From Cornus controversa (Eukaryota; Streptophyta; Magnoliopsida; Cornales; Cornaceae), in contig CM048845.1 in assembly GCA_026545225.1 (NCBI GenBank), positions 56,086,033 to 56,150,032 on the forward strand: a stretch of 64,000 nucleotides of DNA. Reading direction: 5' to 3'. The position numbers were made by a program, and so were the translations under genes. Below, in pieces: positions 22,176-33,868 of the stretch (positions within the stretch are counted from its first letter, which is position 1; each line of letters starts with the position of its first letter). The notes below the pieces were generated by a model. It saw only the letters and a list, made by a program, of their open reading frames with translations, was not told where the DNA came from and did not search any database.

Positions 22176-24005
22176 AGTATATTAAAGATTTTAACATGTA
22201 ATAAAAAAAATTTGTTAAATAATTAATCAAGCTTAAACTAATCAACATGTAATAAAAAAAAAATCCGGGGCTCTACACATTTGGCCCCAAAATCAGTGGA
22301 AAAAATTAAATTTCAACTGATCCATCTGCAAGGCCGTTGAACCAATTGAAAGGGGGCAATATGTTTGCACTCAAATTGGGCATTTGGTTCGAAGGACGTG
22401 ACAATGATCCATGCTGAGCCCACGGCCGTAGAATGGAGGAAGATGCAACGTTGGGATGATTAAGTACACTGTGAGTTACTCAGTGCGAAAGTGGTGTGAA
22501 AGGTTTGATCTCAGATGAAAGACCTATAAGGGGGGTGAATAGATCTAGCTTGCTCTTTTGACAATTTTTAGATTATTTTAATTTTACCGAATTAAAATTA
22601 AACCAATCACACAAAGCAGTAAATATAATGCAGTAAAGTAACTAAAGTTAGAGATGACACTGGAATTTTTTACGTGGTAACCTCGAAAGGAAAAACCACG
22701 GAGACTAGCCGTCTAGAGTGAAACAATCCAATATCTCGAAGCAGTGCTACACAAACACTGTCTTAGTCTAACACCCACTACACTCTACCAAGAACTAGTT
22801 GTTGAACACCTTAGTCAGACTCCTACGACTCAATGTTTAGTTGCTGCAAACTCTAATCTTACTACTCAATTCTTACAAACTGATTGCTGGAAGAACACGA
22901 ATGCTCTGCGAACACTCTATCCCCTTCGTACGGATTGAATCACCTTCCTTGCAATCACGAGGATGAAAGGAAACCAAGATCCTGCTATTCTAATCGAGAA
23001 AATATTATCTGTAGAAAAGCTTTGTACTATCAATTAGAGATATGGAACATCACCTTAAAAGCACTTTCGTGTACAAGTGTGTGTTCTCAAATAAAGGAAA
23101 ACAACCAAAAAATCAAGGGTGATTTTTCTGACAAAAACTCACTCAAAAGCTCTAACTGTGAAGAATAATCCATGTTTCTCTAACGTGTATTGAGGTGGAG
23201 AAAATTAGAATTTTTATAGACAAAAGAGTCCAAAAATACAATGGAAAAGTGTTAGAAAACTCCTATTGGACGTCTCAAGAAGTTTAGTTGAAATGAGTTA
23301 AAATCTTATCAAAAACACACTTTCCCGGAGCCAGCAGGACAAGTCCAACTGGTTGGACTTTTTTCCAACTAGTTCTCGGAAACCGAGACCTGTTGGATCA
23401 GTTGGAATTTGAAGACCTGACTTTCCGGGACTAATCGGTTGGAACCCGAATTTCTAGACTTTATTAAAGGGCCAAACGAACTTGAAATTAAGCAAATAAT
23501 ATATCGTTGGAAAGCTTATCGAGTTTAGTTTCTGACCATATAAAGATCATCTCGAAACTCCAAGTGTTGTGTGAGATATTGCAGAAATAAGAAAGGTATG
23601 TCAGAATTTGACTGAAGACAACATCACATGGTGGTATTGTTTCAAGGCCCACTCAACGCAAGGTTTTCAAAACATATTTTGAATCTTGAAAACATTCAAA
23701 GGGCTTGTAGCCCAATGTAATAACCTTCCCATCCTCAAAGAGGAGGGTAGGGGTTCAAGCCCTGGCATGGACAAAAAAGTGTGTGAGTTCCCCAATTAGG
23801 AAAAAAAAAACCTTTTTCAAAAGCAAGTGTACTCACACACTCACTTACCTCCTCTAAGTGATGTTAAAATCTGATCAATAGGTATTGAGCTTGTGTCAAT
23901 CACTTGTTGTTTACCTTTCATAATCGAGACTCAAAGTAAACAAAAAATTACAAACCGATTAATATATTTTGACATCAGAATTTGCCAACACGAAAACTAA
24001 GTTTT
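22176..24005. repeat. Unclassified dispersed-repeat-like region
   Basis: This interval lies between the right edge of duplication copy 1 and the LTR-like segment. It holds the phrase AAGGGGGGTGAATAG, which is common in plant noncoding dispersed repeats, then TTTACGTGGTAACC and a run of paired words around CCAACTGGTTGGACTT (23,335-23,450). Small open frames at 22,744-23,168 look accidental. I could not find matching ends. Confidence 0.4.
23698..23812 (+). mobile_element. tRNA-derived SINE-like unit
   Basis: A pol III A-box-like TAGCCCAATGT at 23,708-23,718 is followed by a strong B-box, GGTTCAAGCCC, at 23,752-23,762. The spacing is that of a tRNA gene, but no tRNA cloverleaf fits. The tail ends in an A10 run at about 23,801-23,810. 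This is the head-plus-A-tail plan of a short plant SINE. Confidence 0.55.
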
Positions 24006-25098
24006 TGACATACACGTCATCAGCCGTAAATGGCTCTAATAAAGCCTCATAACTAACCAGCAACCTCCAAATACAAAAGCCCCTTCTATATCGCTAAGGC
24101 CAACCTTACCTACTTCCATCAAATCAACACATGCTTCGTGCAAGACAAGACAGGCTAAAAAAGGGGGAGATACTCATACCTGATGGCAGAAAGAGGACGT
24201 CCCAAGTTGACACTTCAAGCATGGCGCCCCAAGCCTTAACATCTGGCGCAGCTGCAACCCAAATGTCCCATCTATGTCGGTCTCAAGCATATCCTCACGT
24301 GGGAAATTTTTAGTTGTAACCAACCCCCATCACCACCATCCACGTGGCAATCACCCAACCATCGACCTTGCCTCCCCTCCACTATAAATAGAACTCATTT
24401 ATGAGGGGAAGGAGCTTGCACCAACACAAATTTCATACTTGCGACCTTTGGGCTCCAAGCATAACATACTTAGTTTATTTCAAGTTTCTTCTAGCAATTG
24501 AGCTTTTAGTTTGCTTCAGTACACCTTACATGCTTCATAGTGTAACCAGTAGCTCTAAGTTTCCTTTGCTTGTCTTTCATAAGCATTCATTAGTGTAATC
24601 TTGTACACTTAGTTTAAATTTCGTACTTGTCCAACTTGTAACTCATGATTCAAGGCTCAGTCAATGAACATGATAGATTGTAACTAGGAACTCAACATTT
24701 GTACCTAACAAGGTATGGTAACTGATTGCACTGCTAAAAAGTTAATGAGGAGAAGGTTACTTTTTACTTAAAGGTATTTGTTGTTTACTTTTTAGTTTCT
24801 CCTTTTTACTCTATATTCAACTCACTTCAATACTTAATAGAGTCCTTTAGTTAGGACCGAATTGAACGAACTAGTGAGAGAGTCATAACTGCTCTCAACA
24901 ATCACAAGTTAGATTGGACATACATTAAGGTCATCCATAGCAGTAACTTAAGGAATATTTGTTTGGCTCTTGTAGATCGACTGTAGCCAGCTGTAAATAG
25001 GTAGAAAGTGTTCTGTTGTGAGGAATGACTTGTCACTTGACTGGATCAATGGTATTGATAAAGATCGAGCTGAATAAGCTGAATGAGATCATAAGCTG
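24006..25098 (+). mobile_element. LTR-like segment with a TATA box (element not identified)
   Basis: The region has a promoter-like core, CCACTATAAATAGAAC (TATA at 24,383-24,390), then a T-rich leader, as plant LTRs do. The solo LTR at 25,099 was inserted into it; removing the two solo LTRs joins 24,006-25,098 to 27,616-27,752 and 30,365 onward as older host sequence. No coding region, primer site or second LTR is visible. Confidence 0.35.
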
Positions 25099-27615
25099 TG
25101 TCACGCCCCGAATCTTAAAGACCCAGTACATGAGAAAATAATAATAATAAGAATAATAATAATAATAAACTATACACTTTGCCACAATAACCCAAAAGCT
25201 ATTCATCTATAACCAAAACAAACACAAATGGGTACAAACCAACCCCCGAAGCATATATGTCCTGAAATATACATTGTCCCAAAAGCATATCATCCAAATA
25301 CATTGTATAAAAGCGTACCCAAGATAACACAAAAAGGAAATATTACATATGGCATGCTAATCTATCATTTAGAAGTTCAAAAAAAATCATTATGGTCACA
25401 GCCAAGCTAGGGGTGAGGAGAGTCCTCCATGGCCACGTTTGTTCCTAGAAAAAAAAATATCAACGGGGAGTGAGCTTACAATGCTCAGTAGGAATATGGT
25501 ATGCAGTTAAACTATGTTCCTTTGGGCCTTATAACCATGACATATGCCATACAATACAAAGGACATGCTTCCTAACGTCTAGTCCAAGGGAACTCCTAAA
25601 GGAATCATCCTAGAACTAGCAAGTAAGCAAGATGCAACTATACTACACAGTTAAACATATGCAATATAATGAAATATCATAAACCTTAAGTTGCAACTAC
25701 ACATGGATGCCAACTTGTCAATCAAGATTCGAAATCAACAAATGGGATAACTCGGCATAGATCAACAAACCCCCGGACATACCTACTGCATGCACCGGTA
25801 AATGTTATTTTCGGGCTACTAACCCACAGGGAACAAACCTAGTGGCCACTATAAATGGGGATTTTCACCCCGAAGGCTATACCCTTGCTCAATAGTAACA
25901 GAAACCGAGTATCTCCCAAAATCATCAACCAATTCACGAAGGGGTACACATACTTTAAACATGATTATTAGAATATAGATTCATCAAAAACAAATCACAT
26001 AACCATCACTGTCAATGAATACAATCACTATCCATAAGTCAAAGCCACACACACACTCACACTATGCATGTATAACACACACCATGACTATAAAACTCAA
26101 AGAATTCATAGGTTAAAAGCATAACACACCCCTACCTCAATTTGGAGTGAGAACTCCAAATTTTCCGATTATGAAAACACAACTATTGATGAACTACCTT
26201 CGTGGGAATGCTCCTAATTTCTGTCCAAAAACAGAATTTCCAGCTCGTCACCTCCAACTTCAAAAATTCATAAAAATTTCATTCCTCAAGCAAATTGCAT
26301 GAATCCAAATGCAATTGAAAGTTTAAAGGCTAAACTTTGAAACTATCAATTCACCTTCTCAAAATCCCTCACCATCTAAATCAGTTCTAAGACAAAAGGA
26401 ACCATAAACATTCTGCCCAGAAATGAATTTCCAGCCTGAAGCTCCCAACTTCAAAAATTCATAGAAAAATCATTTTAAAACGAAATTGCATGAAACTAAA
26501 GCCCATTGAAAGCTAAGGGACAATACTTTCATACCATTTATTCACTTTCATAAAGAGAAAAATAATTCAGGTCCGTTTTTGAACAAAACAGTAGCAAAAT
26601 TCTGTTTTCGAAACCAGTTTTCCAACAAGAATAGGTTATCTTCAAAAATTCGCCAAAAATAGAATACTAAATGAAATGACATGAAACCAGAGCCCAAAAT
26701 GAAGCCAAAAGACTAAACTTTCATGCTGTAATTTTTGTTTCATGAGATCCCTTGTGGATCAAATCAGTTTTGATAAAGAATGCAGACCAACTCTGTTTTC
26801 AAAAAACGAAATTTTCAGCAGCAAGCTTCCCATTTCAAAAATTCATATCTACTTCATCTCAAAGCCAAATTGGATGAAACAAATTTCAAATGGAAGCTAA
26901 AAGACCATATTTTCATACTATCAAATCAATTCAACCAAGCTCCTTACAAAAAACTCAATTGAGGGCAGAATATTTACTTCCTAGTCTTGCAACCAATCTA
27001 TAAACATAAAAATCACTTAATATTCCCACACAACCAAAGCTATTGAAAAATAATTACACATACTTTAAATCAAGCAAAAAGTCCCAAATTTCTACCAAAC
27101 CAAAGTCACCAAACAGAAAAGATGAACCGATCAAAATGACAAGGAAGACAAGGGGAACATCTTTGTCTCTTGTGGTTTCTTCCAATTCTCACTCTAAGAG
27201 GCTCAATTTTTAGAGAGAGAAAGTAGATCTAGAGGGGTCAAATGCTCATACGTATAGAGAGAGAGAGAGGGTTGCTAACTGATTTATTTTCCTTTGTCTA
27301 ATCTCATTTAACTTTCTCACAAAAGTCCATATTTGCAACTTGCCCCAACTTTCTTCCAATTTTACAACCCTTCATTTTTCTTCTTAAAATCTTTCATTAC
27401 TATCCCTCCAAAATTACAACTATCATCATCTCCAATTAAGAAGTCCGTGAAATTATTTTCTCGGGTCAACCCACCCGTCCCGAGTCTATATACTCGAAGA
27501 AAATGCACACAATATTTATATATCATAGTTGTGCACACCAAACCTTAAAATGAATTTCATAATTTCACATAGTAAAATAAAATATATAAATAAATAAAAA
27601 TTTCGGGTCTCTACA
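25099..27615 (-). mobile_element. Solo LTR 1 (minus), target duplication AGCTG
   Basis: On the minus strand it starts TGTAGAGACCCG and ends GGGGCGTGACA, the TG...CA ends of an LTR. Both sides carry the same 5-bp AGCTG (25,094-25,098 and 27,616-27,620). No internal region, primer site or partner LTR adjoins it, so it is a solo LTR left by recombination between the two LTRs of a complete element. Its length is 2,517 bp. It is the reverse complement of solo LTR 2 along nearly all its length and also carries the roughly 190-bp internal repeats. Confidence 0.9.
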
Positions 27616-27752
27616 AGCTGGGTGCTAGATGGGAGAAAGAGAAAGCAAGAGTGATTTGGAGAGGGAGGGGGCACCGGAATGAATCCACATGTCACCATGC
27701 CATGGGGTATTTATAGGCCTCAGGCATAGGGCTTTTGACAGTTGTCATCCTA
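27616..27752. other. Spacer between the two inverted solo LTRs
   Basis: 137 bp of older host DNA, including the right copy of the AGCTG duplication at its start and the left copy of the TCCTA duplication at its end. It contains GGTATTTATAGGCC near 27,707, TATA-like, but no gene. Confidence 0.8.
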
Positions 27753-30364
27753 TGTAGAGACCCGAATTTTTTATTTATTTATTTTATTTTATTATGTGAT
27801 AATTATAAAATTCATATTAAGGTTTAGCTGTGCACAATTATGATATATAAATATGGTATGCATTTGCTTCGGGTACATGACTCGGGACGGGTGGGTTGAC
27901 CCAAGAAAAAAATTTCACGGACTTCTTAATTGGAAGTGATGATAGTTGTAATTTTAGAGGGGTAGTAATGAAAGATTTTAAGAAGGGAAATGAGGGGTTG
28001 TAAATTTGGGAAAGAGTTGGGGCAAGTTGTGATTATGGACTTTTTGGGAGAGAGTTAAATGAGGGTTAGACAAAAGGAAAGAAGTATGTTGGCAACTCTC
28101 TCTCTCTCTCTATACGTATAAACATTTTGCTCCCTAGATCCACTTTTTCTCTCTAAAATTGAGGCTCTTAGAGTGAGAATTGGAAGAAATCGCAAGAAGC
28201 AAAGATGTTCCTCTTGTCTTCCTTGTCGTTTTGATCGGTTCATCTTTCCGATTTGGTGACTTTAGTTTGGTGGAAATTTGGGGCTTTTTGCTTGATTTAA
28301 GGTATGTGTAATTAATCTCCAATAGCTTTGATTGTGTAGGAATATTAATTAGGAAGTAAATATTCTGCCCTCAATTATTTTTTTTTATAAGGAGCTTGGT
28401 TCCATTGATTTGATAGCATGAAAATATAGTCTTTTAGCTTCCATTTGAAATTTGTTTCATGCAATTTGGCTTTGAGATAAAGTAGATATGAATTTTTGAA
28501 ATGGGAAGCTTGCTGCTTGAAATTTCGTTTTTTGAAAACAGAATTGGTCTGCCTTCTTTATTAAAACTGATTTGATCCACAAGGGATCTCATGAAACGAA
28601 AATTACAGCATGAAATTTTAGCCTTTTCGCTTCATTTTGGGCTTTGGTTTCATGTCATTTCATTTATTTTTGGCGAATTTTTGAAGAAAACATGTTTTTG
28701 TTGGAAAACTGATTTCTAAAACAGAATTTTGCTACTATTTTGTTCAAAACCGGACCTGAATTATTTTTCTCTTTATGAAAGTGAATAGATGGTATGAAAA
28801 TATTGTCTCTTAGCTTTCAATGGGCTTTGGATTCATGCAATTTCGTTTTAAAATGAATTTTCTATGAATTTTGGAAGTTGGGAGCTTTAGGCTGAAAATT
28901 TCATTTCTGGGCAGAATGTTTATGGTTCCTTTTGTCTTAAAACTGATTTGGATGGTGAAGGATTTTGACAAGATGAATTGATAGTTTCAAAGTTTAGCCT
29001 TTAACTTTCAATTGCATTTGGATTCATGCAATTTGCTTGAGAAATGAATTTTTAATGGATTTTTGAAGTTGGAGGTGACGAGTAAAAATTCTGTTTTTGG
29101 ACAGAAATTAGGAGTGTTCCTACGGAGGTAGTTCATCAATAGTAGTGTTTTCGTAATCGGAAAATTTGGAGTTTTCACTCCAAATTGAGGGAGGGGTGTG
29201 TTATGCTTTTAAGCTGATTCTTTGAGTTTTATAGTCATGGTGTGTGTTATACATGCATAGTGTGAGTTTGTGTGTGGCTTTGATTTATGGATAGTGATTG
29301 TATACATTGACAGTGATGGTTATGTGGTTTGTTTTTGATGAATCTATATTCTAAATATCATGTTTAAATGATGCAATGATGCTTGTTGAGTTGATGTACT
29401 CTTAATGTTATTGTAATGTCTTCATGATGTAAATTGATCAATTTATGATTTTTATAATGCCATAATTGTGAGCATGTCATGATAGTGTTTTGGACTATGG
29501 GACATGAGTTGCATGGTTAGCATGTGTTATGTGCGCGTGTGACATGCTAAATATGATTATTAAAGTATATGTTCTCCTTCGTGAATTGGTTGTTGATTTT
29601 GGGAGATACTCGGTTTCAGTTACTATCGAGCGAGGGTATAGCCTTCAGGGTGAAAATCCCCATTTATTGTGGCCACTAGGTTTGTTCCCTACGGGTTAGT
29701 AGCCCGAAAATAACTATTCTTTTACCGGTGCATTCAGTAGGTATGTCCGGGGGTTATGGATCTATACCGAGTTATCCCATTTGATGATTTCGAATTTTCA
29801 TTTACAAGTTGGCATCCATGTGTATTTGCAACTTGCGGTTTATGTTATTTCATTATATTACATCTTGCTTACTTGCTAGTTCTAGGATGATTCCTTTAGG
29901 AGTTCCCTTGGACTAGACGTTAAGAAGTATGTCCTTTGTATTGTATGACATATGCCATGGTTATGAGGCCCAAAGGAACGTTGATATTATTTTTTTTCAG
30001 GAAAGAGCGATGCTATGGAGGACTCTCCTCACCCCTAGCCTGGTTGTGACCATAATGACATTTTTTGGACTTCTAAACGATAGATTAGCATACCATATGA
30101 AATATATGTATATATATTTTTTGTGTGTTATCTTGGACATGCTTTTAGACAATGTATTTTGGGGATATGCTTTTGGACAATGTATAATTCAGGACGTATA
30201 CTTTGGGGTTGGTTTGTACCAATTTGTGTTTGTTTTGGCTATAGATGAATAGTTTTTGGGTTATTGTGGCAAAGTGTATAGTTTATTATTAGTATTATTG
30301 TTATTATTATTATTATTATTACTATTTTCTCATGCATTGGGTCTTTAAGATTCGGGGCGTGACA
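27753..30364 (+). mobile_element. Solo LTR 2 (plus), target duplication TCCTA
   Basis: It runs from TGTAGAGACCCGAA to GGGGCGTGACA, 2,612 bp, flanked by TCCTA at 27,748-27,752 and 30,365-30,369. The family is the same as solo LTR 1 but inserted in the opposite direction and with its own target site, so the two are independent insertions. A simple TTATTATTA run lies near its right end (30,284-30,325). Open frames inside it are noncoding. Confidence 0.9.
28410..29110 (+). repeat. Four degenerate ~190-bp tandem repeats inside the LTR
   Basis: A unit containing GGTTTCATGCAATTT, TGAATTTTTGAAGTTGGGAG and ACAGAATTTT recurs four times. The CATG(C/T)(A/C)ATTT marker falls at about 28,458, 28,651, 28,834 and 29,025, so periods are 183-193 bp. 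The mirrored array lies in solo LTR 1 at about 26,200-26,960. Copies are quite diverged, so the array is older than either insertion. Confidence 0.7.
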
Positions 30365-31630
30365 TCCTACGTGGCACTTGGCCGCATATCCCTTCCTTCA
30401 CCACCCTTGGTTGTAACCATGAGCCCAAATCCTTGTGTCCTTCGCGGGCTTAGTCATACCCGCAGGAGACGCTGTGATGGTGCCTGCGTGGAGTCACACT
30501 AGCACAGTTTTAGATGCTCATAGCCCGACGAGCCTTCCTCTCAATCCTCCATATCACACTCAACCCACCTTCCCGCCTGGGACCATGACATCATATGCTT
30601 CATTATGACACCATGATCGCCCAGACCATATCACAACCTGTTTCTGTGCCTAAAATGGTCTGTGGGACTCCGTAGCCTCATACTAATTCCAACTCCTCAA
30701 CCTTAGAAGTAGCATCACGACAAGCTACTTTCTATGTTGAACAGGAGAATTAGCATTTTTCCACAAAGTCCCTTTTACAAGAACTACCACTCAGGGTTGT
30801 GGGCTCAAAGCCACACAACGGCCTATTCATCCATGGTTCCTTGTTACCCTCAAGAGTATACCATAGTATTAGTTAGAGGTGTTTACCAAATCATACTCTT
30901 CTTAGGGAGTAGGGTTTAGAAACCCCATCCAACTAGGCAACTACTAGCTATAACATACCCGTTAGAGAGGATTGCCCCCAGTCCCATCACTCCCTGTGTT
31001 TCTGTGCCTTTATTAACCTTCACATATACGGGAGGACCCCTTTTCCGCATGGATGACCCTGCGCGGGCAGGGTCTACCAGCGTATGGGTTATCCACGCGG
31101 GTTGGTGTTCCCCATGTGGATAACCCATACGCGGGAGAGATCTTCTAGCGTATGGGTTTCTTACGTAGGTAAGGCCCCCTTGCATGGATAACCCAACCGC
31201 GGGTAGGTCGTCCCCGCGTACATATTATCCTTTGGCTCAAAAACTTTACTTTCTGCTTTTTTCCTTGGTTTACTTTTTGTAGTCGTGTTGTCAACCCTGG
31301 TTAATACCTTCCTGGTTTCTGCTTTATCCTTCTTTACACCAGCTAAGCTGCAAATTTGGACCAACCAATCCTAGAATGCCTGTAAACCATAAAATTACAA
31401 GTATACCCCCGAGGGCTTGACATTTGTAAAATCAAGTTATTTTATCCATGTGGTAATTCTGCTTAGTTTGCTCCCATTTGACTAGTAGTTACTGAAGTTG
31501 ATCGCTTATCAACTCGAAAAAATGAGGAGATCGAAATAAAGAATGGTATGAATAGTGATTACCAAATTTAATGTTTGTTTATATTGACAAACTAAACCTT
31601 GGTCAAACTCTGTTCATTACTAAACTTAAG
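30365..31630. other. Older host sequence with GC-richer, hairpin-forming part
   Basis: The right continuation of the DNA that received the two solo LTRs. From about 31,030 to 31,215 it is GC-rich and holds several copies of a GGATAACCCA(T/A)ACGCGGG word in both directions, including a perfect 17-bp hairpin. A minus-strand frame here (30,916-31,364) looks like repeat translation, not a gene. Confidence 0.4.
31080..31132. repeat. Perfect 17-bp inverted repeat with 19-base loop
   Basis: GCGTATGGGTTATCCAC at 31,080-31,096 pairs with GTGGATAACCCATACGC at 31,116-31,132 without mismatch. Related single copies lie at 31,148-31,158 and about 31,175-31,190. Function unknown. Confidence 0.85.
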
Positions 31631-31634
31631 GAAA

Positions 31635-33144
31635 TACATGGAAAATTGCTGAGGGAACTAAAATCAACATCTGGAGGGACAAATGAATTCCATTGGAGGC
31701 TCAAAAAGTTCTAGTTAGTGAGGCTGCATTTCAATTGCAACAAGTTTCAAAATTGATTGACATCACTACAAGATCCTGGAAAGAAGACCTGATTAAAGCT
31801 TCATTCACAGATAAGACTGCCTATCATCTAGTTGCTATCGTCACTAAAGACTAACAAAAGAATCAGAATTTTGGGGAATCAAGGTCTATTATTGAGCAAG
31901 GTACATTTTGGAGGAGTATTGGGAAATGTACTACCAAATAAAAGATCAAGCACTTCTTTGTAAATGTTGATGTTGTAAACAATTAGTTGTAGTCTTAACA
32001 ATTAGTTGCAGAAGGTGTGGCAAGAGGCTGTGGAGCATTTGCTGCTAACGTGTCCTCACTCCATCTGAATCTAAAAACTCTCTCCACTTTGGATTGAGGT
32101 ACATTCAGGTCCTTGTAATTCATTTTCTAATTGGTAGTATTTTCTGAATTAGAAGTGGAAAAACTCTGATGAAAAGGGTAATCTTTTGAGCCTATCTTCT
32201 TTATATGCCGGTACATTTGAAAGGAAAAGAGTGATTTCATTTACACTAGAGAAAAATGGGATGATAGAATCATTGTAAGCTCTGCAGTATCTCAATTTAC
32301 TACCATCAAGGACTGAAGCCGACTGGTATCTACTCTACCTTCTACAATAAAAGGTCGAGGGTTCAGGTCCTGTTAAGGACAAAAGTGGCCCCAAAAAAAT
32401 AATTGAATTCTTGGAGGCAATGAGGCAAATATCAAGATATCATTGAGAACCTTAATGTGATCAAAGTCCTTGCTAGGGTTAGGGTTCATATCCAATCCAA
32501 CGAAGACCTTGCTTGTGTGTGTAGATCAATGGGACTTTAGAGAGAGATGAGATCTGTCTGTGTTAGAGAGAGAGGGAGAGGATGTGAAAGTGTGTGAATT
32601 GATGGTTTGAATGATGAGTTATGGGGCTGGAGTTTGGCTGTTTGAGAGTGTCTAAGAGATGAAAACAGCTCCCTATATCACTTTTGACTTCCCCTACTAC
32701 TGTATTCTGCTAGAACTTCCTCTATTTCAAGTGGAATTCCTTGATGAGTTGATACATTTTTAATCTTTCAAGTGTTCCTATTTACTGGGGGGCAAAAAAA
32801 CCTTATCGTGATCAAAAATAAAAGTCGTAAGCACTGGCGTCATCCTGTTTCAGCTTGCATCAAGTGTAATTTTGATGCTTCCTATAATCAATCTTCTGGA
32901 ATATGGGGTGGTGGAGGTGCAGTTTATAGGGGTTCTAGTGGGAAAATTTTAGTTGCTGCAATATTCAAATCCCATTAAGTTGCTGATATAACAGTGTCTT
33001 AGGTAATCTGTCCTTTTAGATTTAGAGCTGGGGTTCAATCAACTTGTTTTGAAGGGGACTCTTTACTGGTGTGTAAAGCAGCCTCGAGATCAAGCTCTTG
33101 TCCACAAATAATTCAAAACATTATGGTTGATTTCTGGTCATGCT
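31635..33144 (+). pseudogene. L1-type LINE remnant, zf-RVT and RNase H-like parts (left piece)
   Basis: Scattered frames follow the plan of the C-terminal third of a plant L1 (LINE) polyprotein. First comes INIWRDKWIP with LIDITTRSWKEDLIKASF and TAYHLV (31,640-31,850), then EAVEHLLLTCPH (about 32,025-32,060), the zf-RVT region. A stretch like FIYTREKWDDRIIVSSAVSQF follows (32,235-32,300), then an RNase H-like domain, CIKCNFDASYNQSS with GGGAVYRGSSGKIL and FEGDSLLVCKAA (32,850-33,080). Stops and frame changes make it dead. The right end of the RNase H domain lies beyond the TRIM insertion. Confidence 0.75.
32305..32405 (+). mobile_element. Possible SINE-like insertion in the LINE remnant
   Basis: A B-box-like GAGGGTTCAGGTCC at about 32,354-32,367 sits after a tRNA-like stretch and is followed by a short A-rich tail (CCCCAAAAAAATAATTG). 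It interrupts LINE-like sequence. Target duplications were not identified, so this call is tentative. Confidence 0.35.
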
Positions 33145-33683
33145 TGTAGTATGTCACTCCAATACATGGTATGATATTGTCCGCTTTGGGCCTAAGCCCG
33201 CACAGTTTTGCTCTTGGGTTTTACCCTAAAAGGCCTCATACCATTTGAAGAGATCACACTACATATCAGCACATACCCTTCTCCACACCCAGTCGATGTG
33301 GGATTGAGCAACCTATACCCTGTCAGTGTGGTAGCTCGCCCAGTGTCTCTTCTTGCACCCGCCCACAAGGGTTACTACAATCTACCCCCTTAAGAGGCCC
33401 GACGTCCTTGTCGGCACACTTCCGGCTGGGTTCAGGCTCTAATACCAATTGTAATACCCGCTCCAACACATGGTATGATGTTGTCCACTTTGGGCCTAAG
33501 CGCCCACGGTTTTGCTCTTGGGTTTTACCCCAAAAGGCCTCATACTATTTGAAGAGAACACACTACATATAAGCACATCCCCTTCTCCACACCTAGGCGA
33601 TGTGGGATTGAGCACCTTGTACCCTGTCAGTGTGGTAGCTTGCCCAGTATCTCTTCTTGCACCCACCCACAAGGGTTACTACA
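33145..33683 (-). mobile_element. TRIM element (539 bp) with two ~235-bp LTRs, target duplication ATGCT
   Basis: A complete terminal-repeat retrotransposon in miniature. LTRs lie at 33,145-33,379 and 33,450-33,683; both begin TGTA and end ACTACA on the plus strand. The 70-bp core read on the minus strand begins next to one LTR with TTGGTATTAGAGCC, matching an initiator-Met tRNA primer site with one change. It ends with a purine-rich AAGGGGGT before the other LTR. ATGCT is duplicated at 33,140-33,144 and 33,684-33,688. It has no coding capacity and needs another element's enzymes. The LTR holds CCCACATCG, a motif of a widespread plant TRIM group. Confidence 0.85.
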
Positions 33684-33868
33684 ATGCTTGAGTGATTTTC
33701 AATCAATCTCATTTCAGCATGTTCATAGGTTTGCCAATCAAGTGACTCACTCTCTTGCCAAGCTAGCTTGGATGGATATTAATAGTTTGAGGGTTTACTT
33801 AATTACTTATACTCATTTAGAGGTGAAAAGACTTGCTGAGAGTGATTGTAATCATTTTTTAAATTAAT
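33684..33868 (+). pseudogene. L1-type LINE RNase H-like remnant (right piece)
   Basis: The C-terminal end of the RNase H-like domain cut by the TRIM: CLSDFQSISFQHVHRFANQVTHSLAKLA, ending in a stop at about 33,865. Without the TRIM and one ATGCT it continues the left piece (IIQNIMVDFWSCL). Confidence 0.75.

Noticed and set aside
23701-23762. A functional tRNA gene
   Set aside because: A and B boxes are present but no cloverleaf or anticodon arm can be formed.
30916-31364. Minus-strand open frames with Pro/Arg/Gly-rich reading
   Set aside because: They translate the inverted GGATAACCCA words; no family recognised and no coding signal.
33145-33683. Cassandra TRIM with a 5S rRNA-derived promoter
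   Set aside because: A short TGGGCGAG match to 5S is present, but the rest of the 5S control region is not recognisable.
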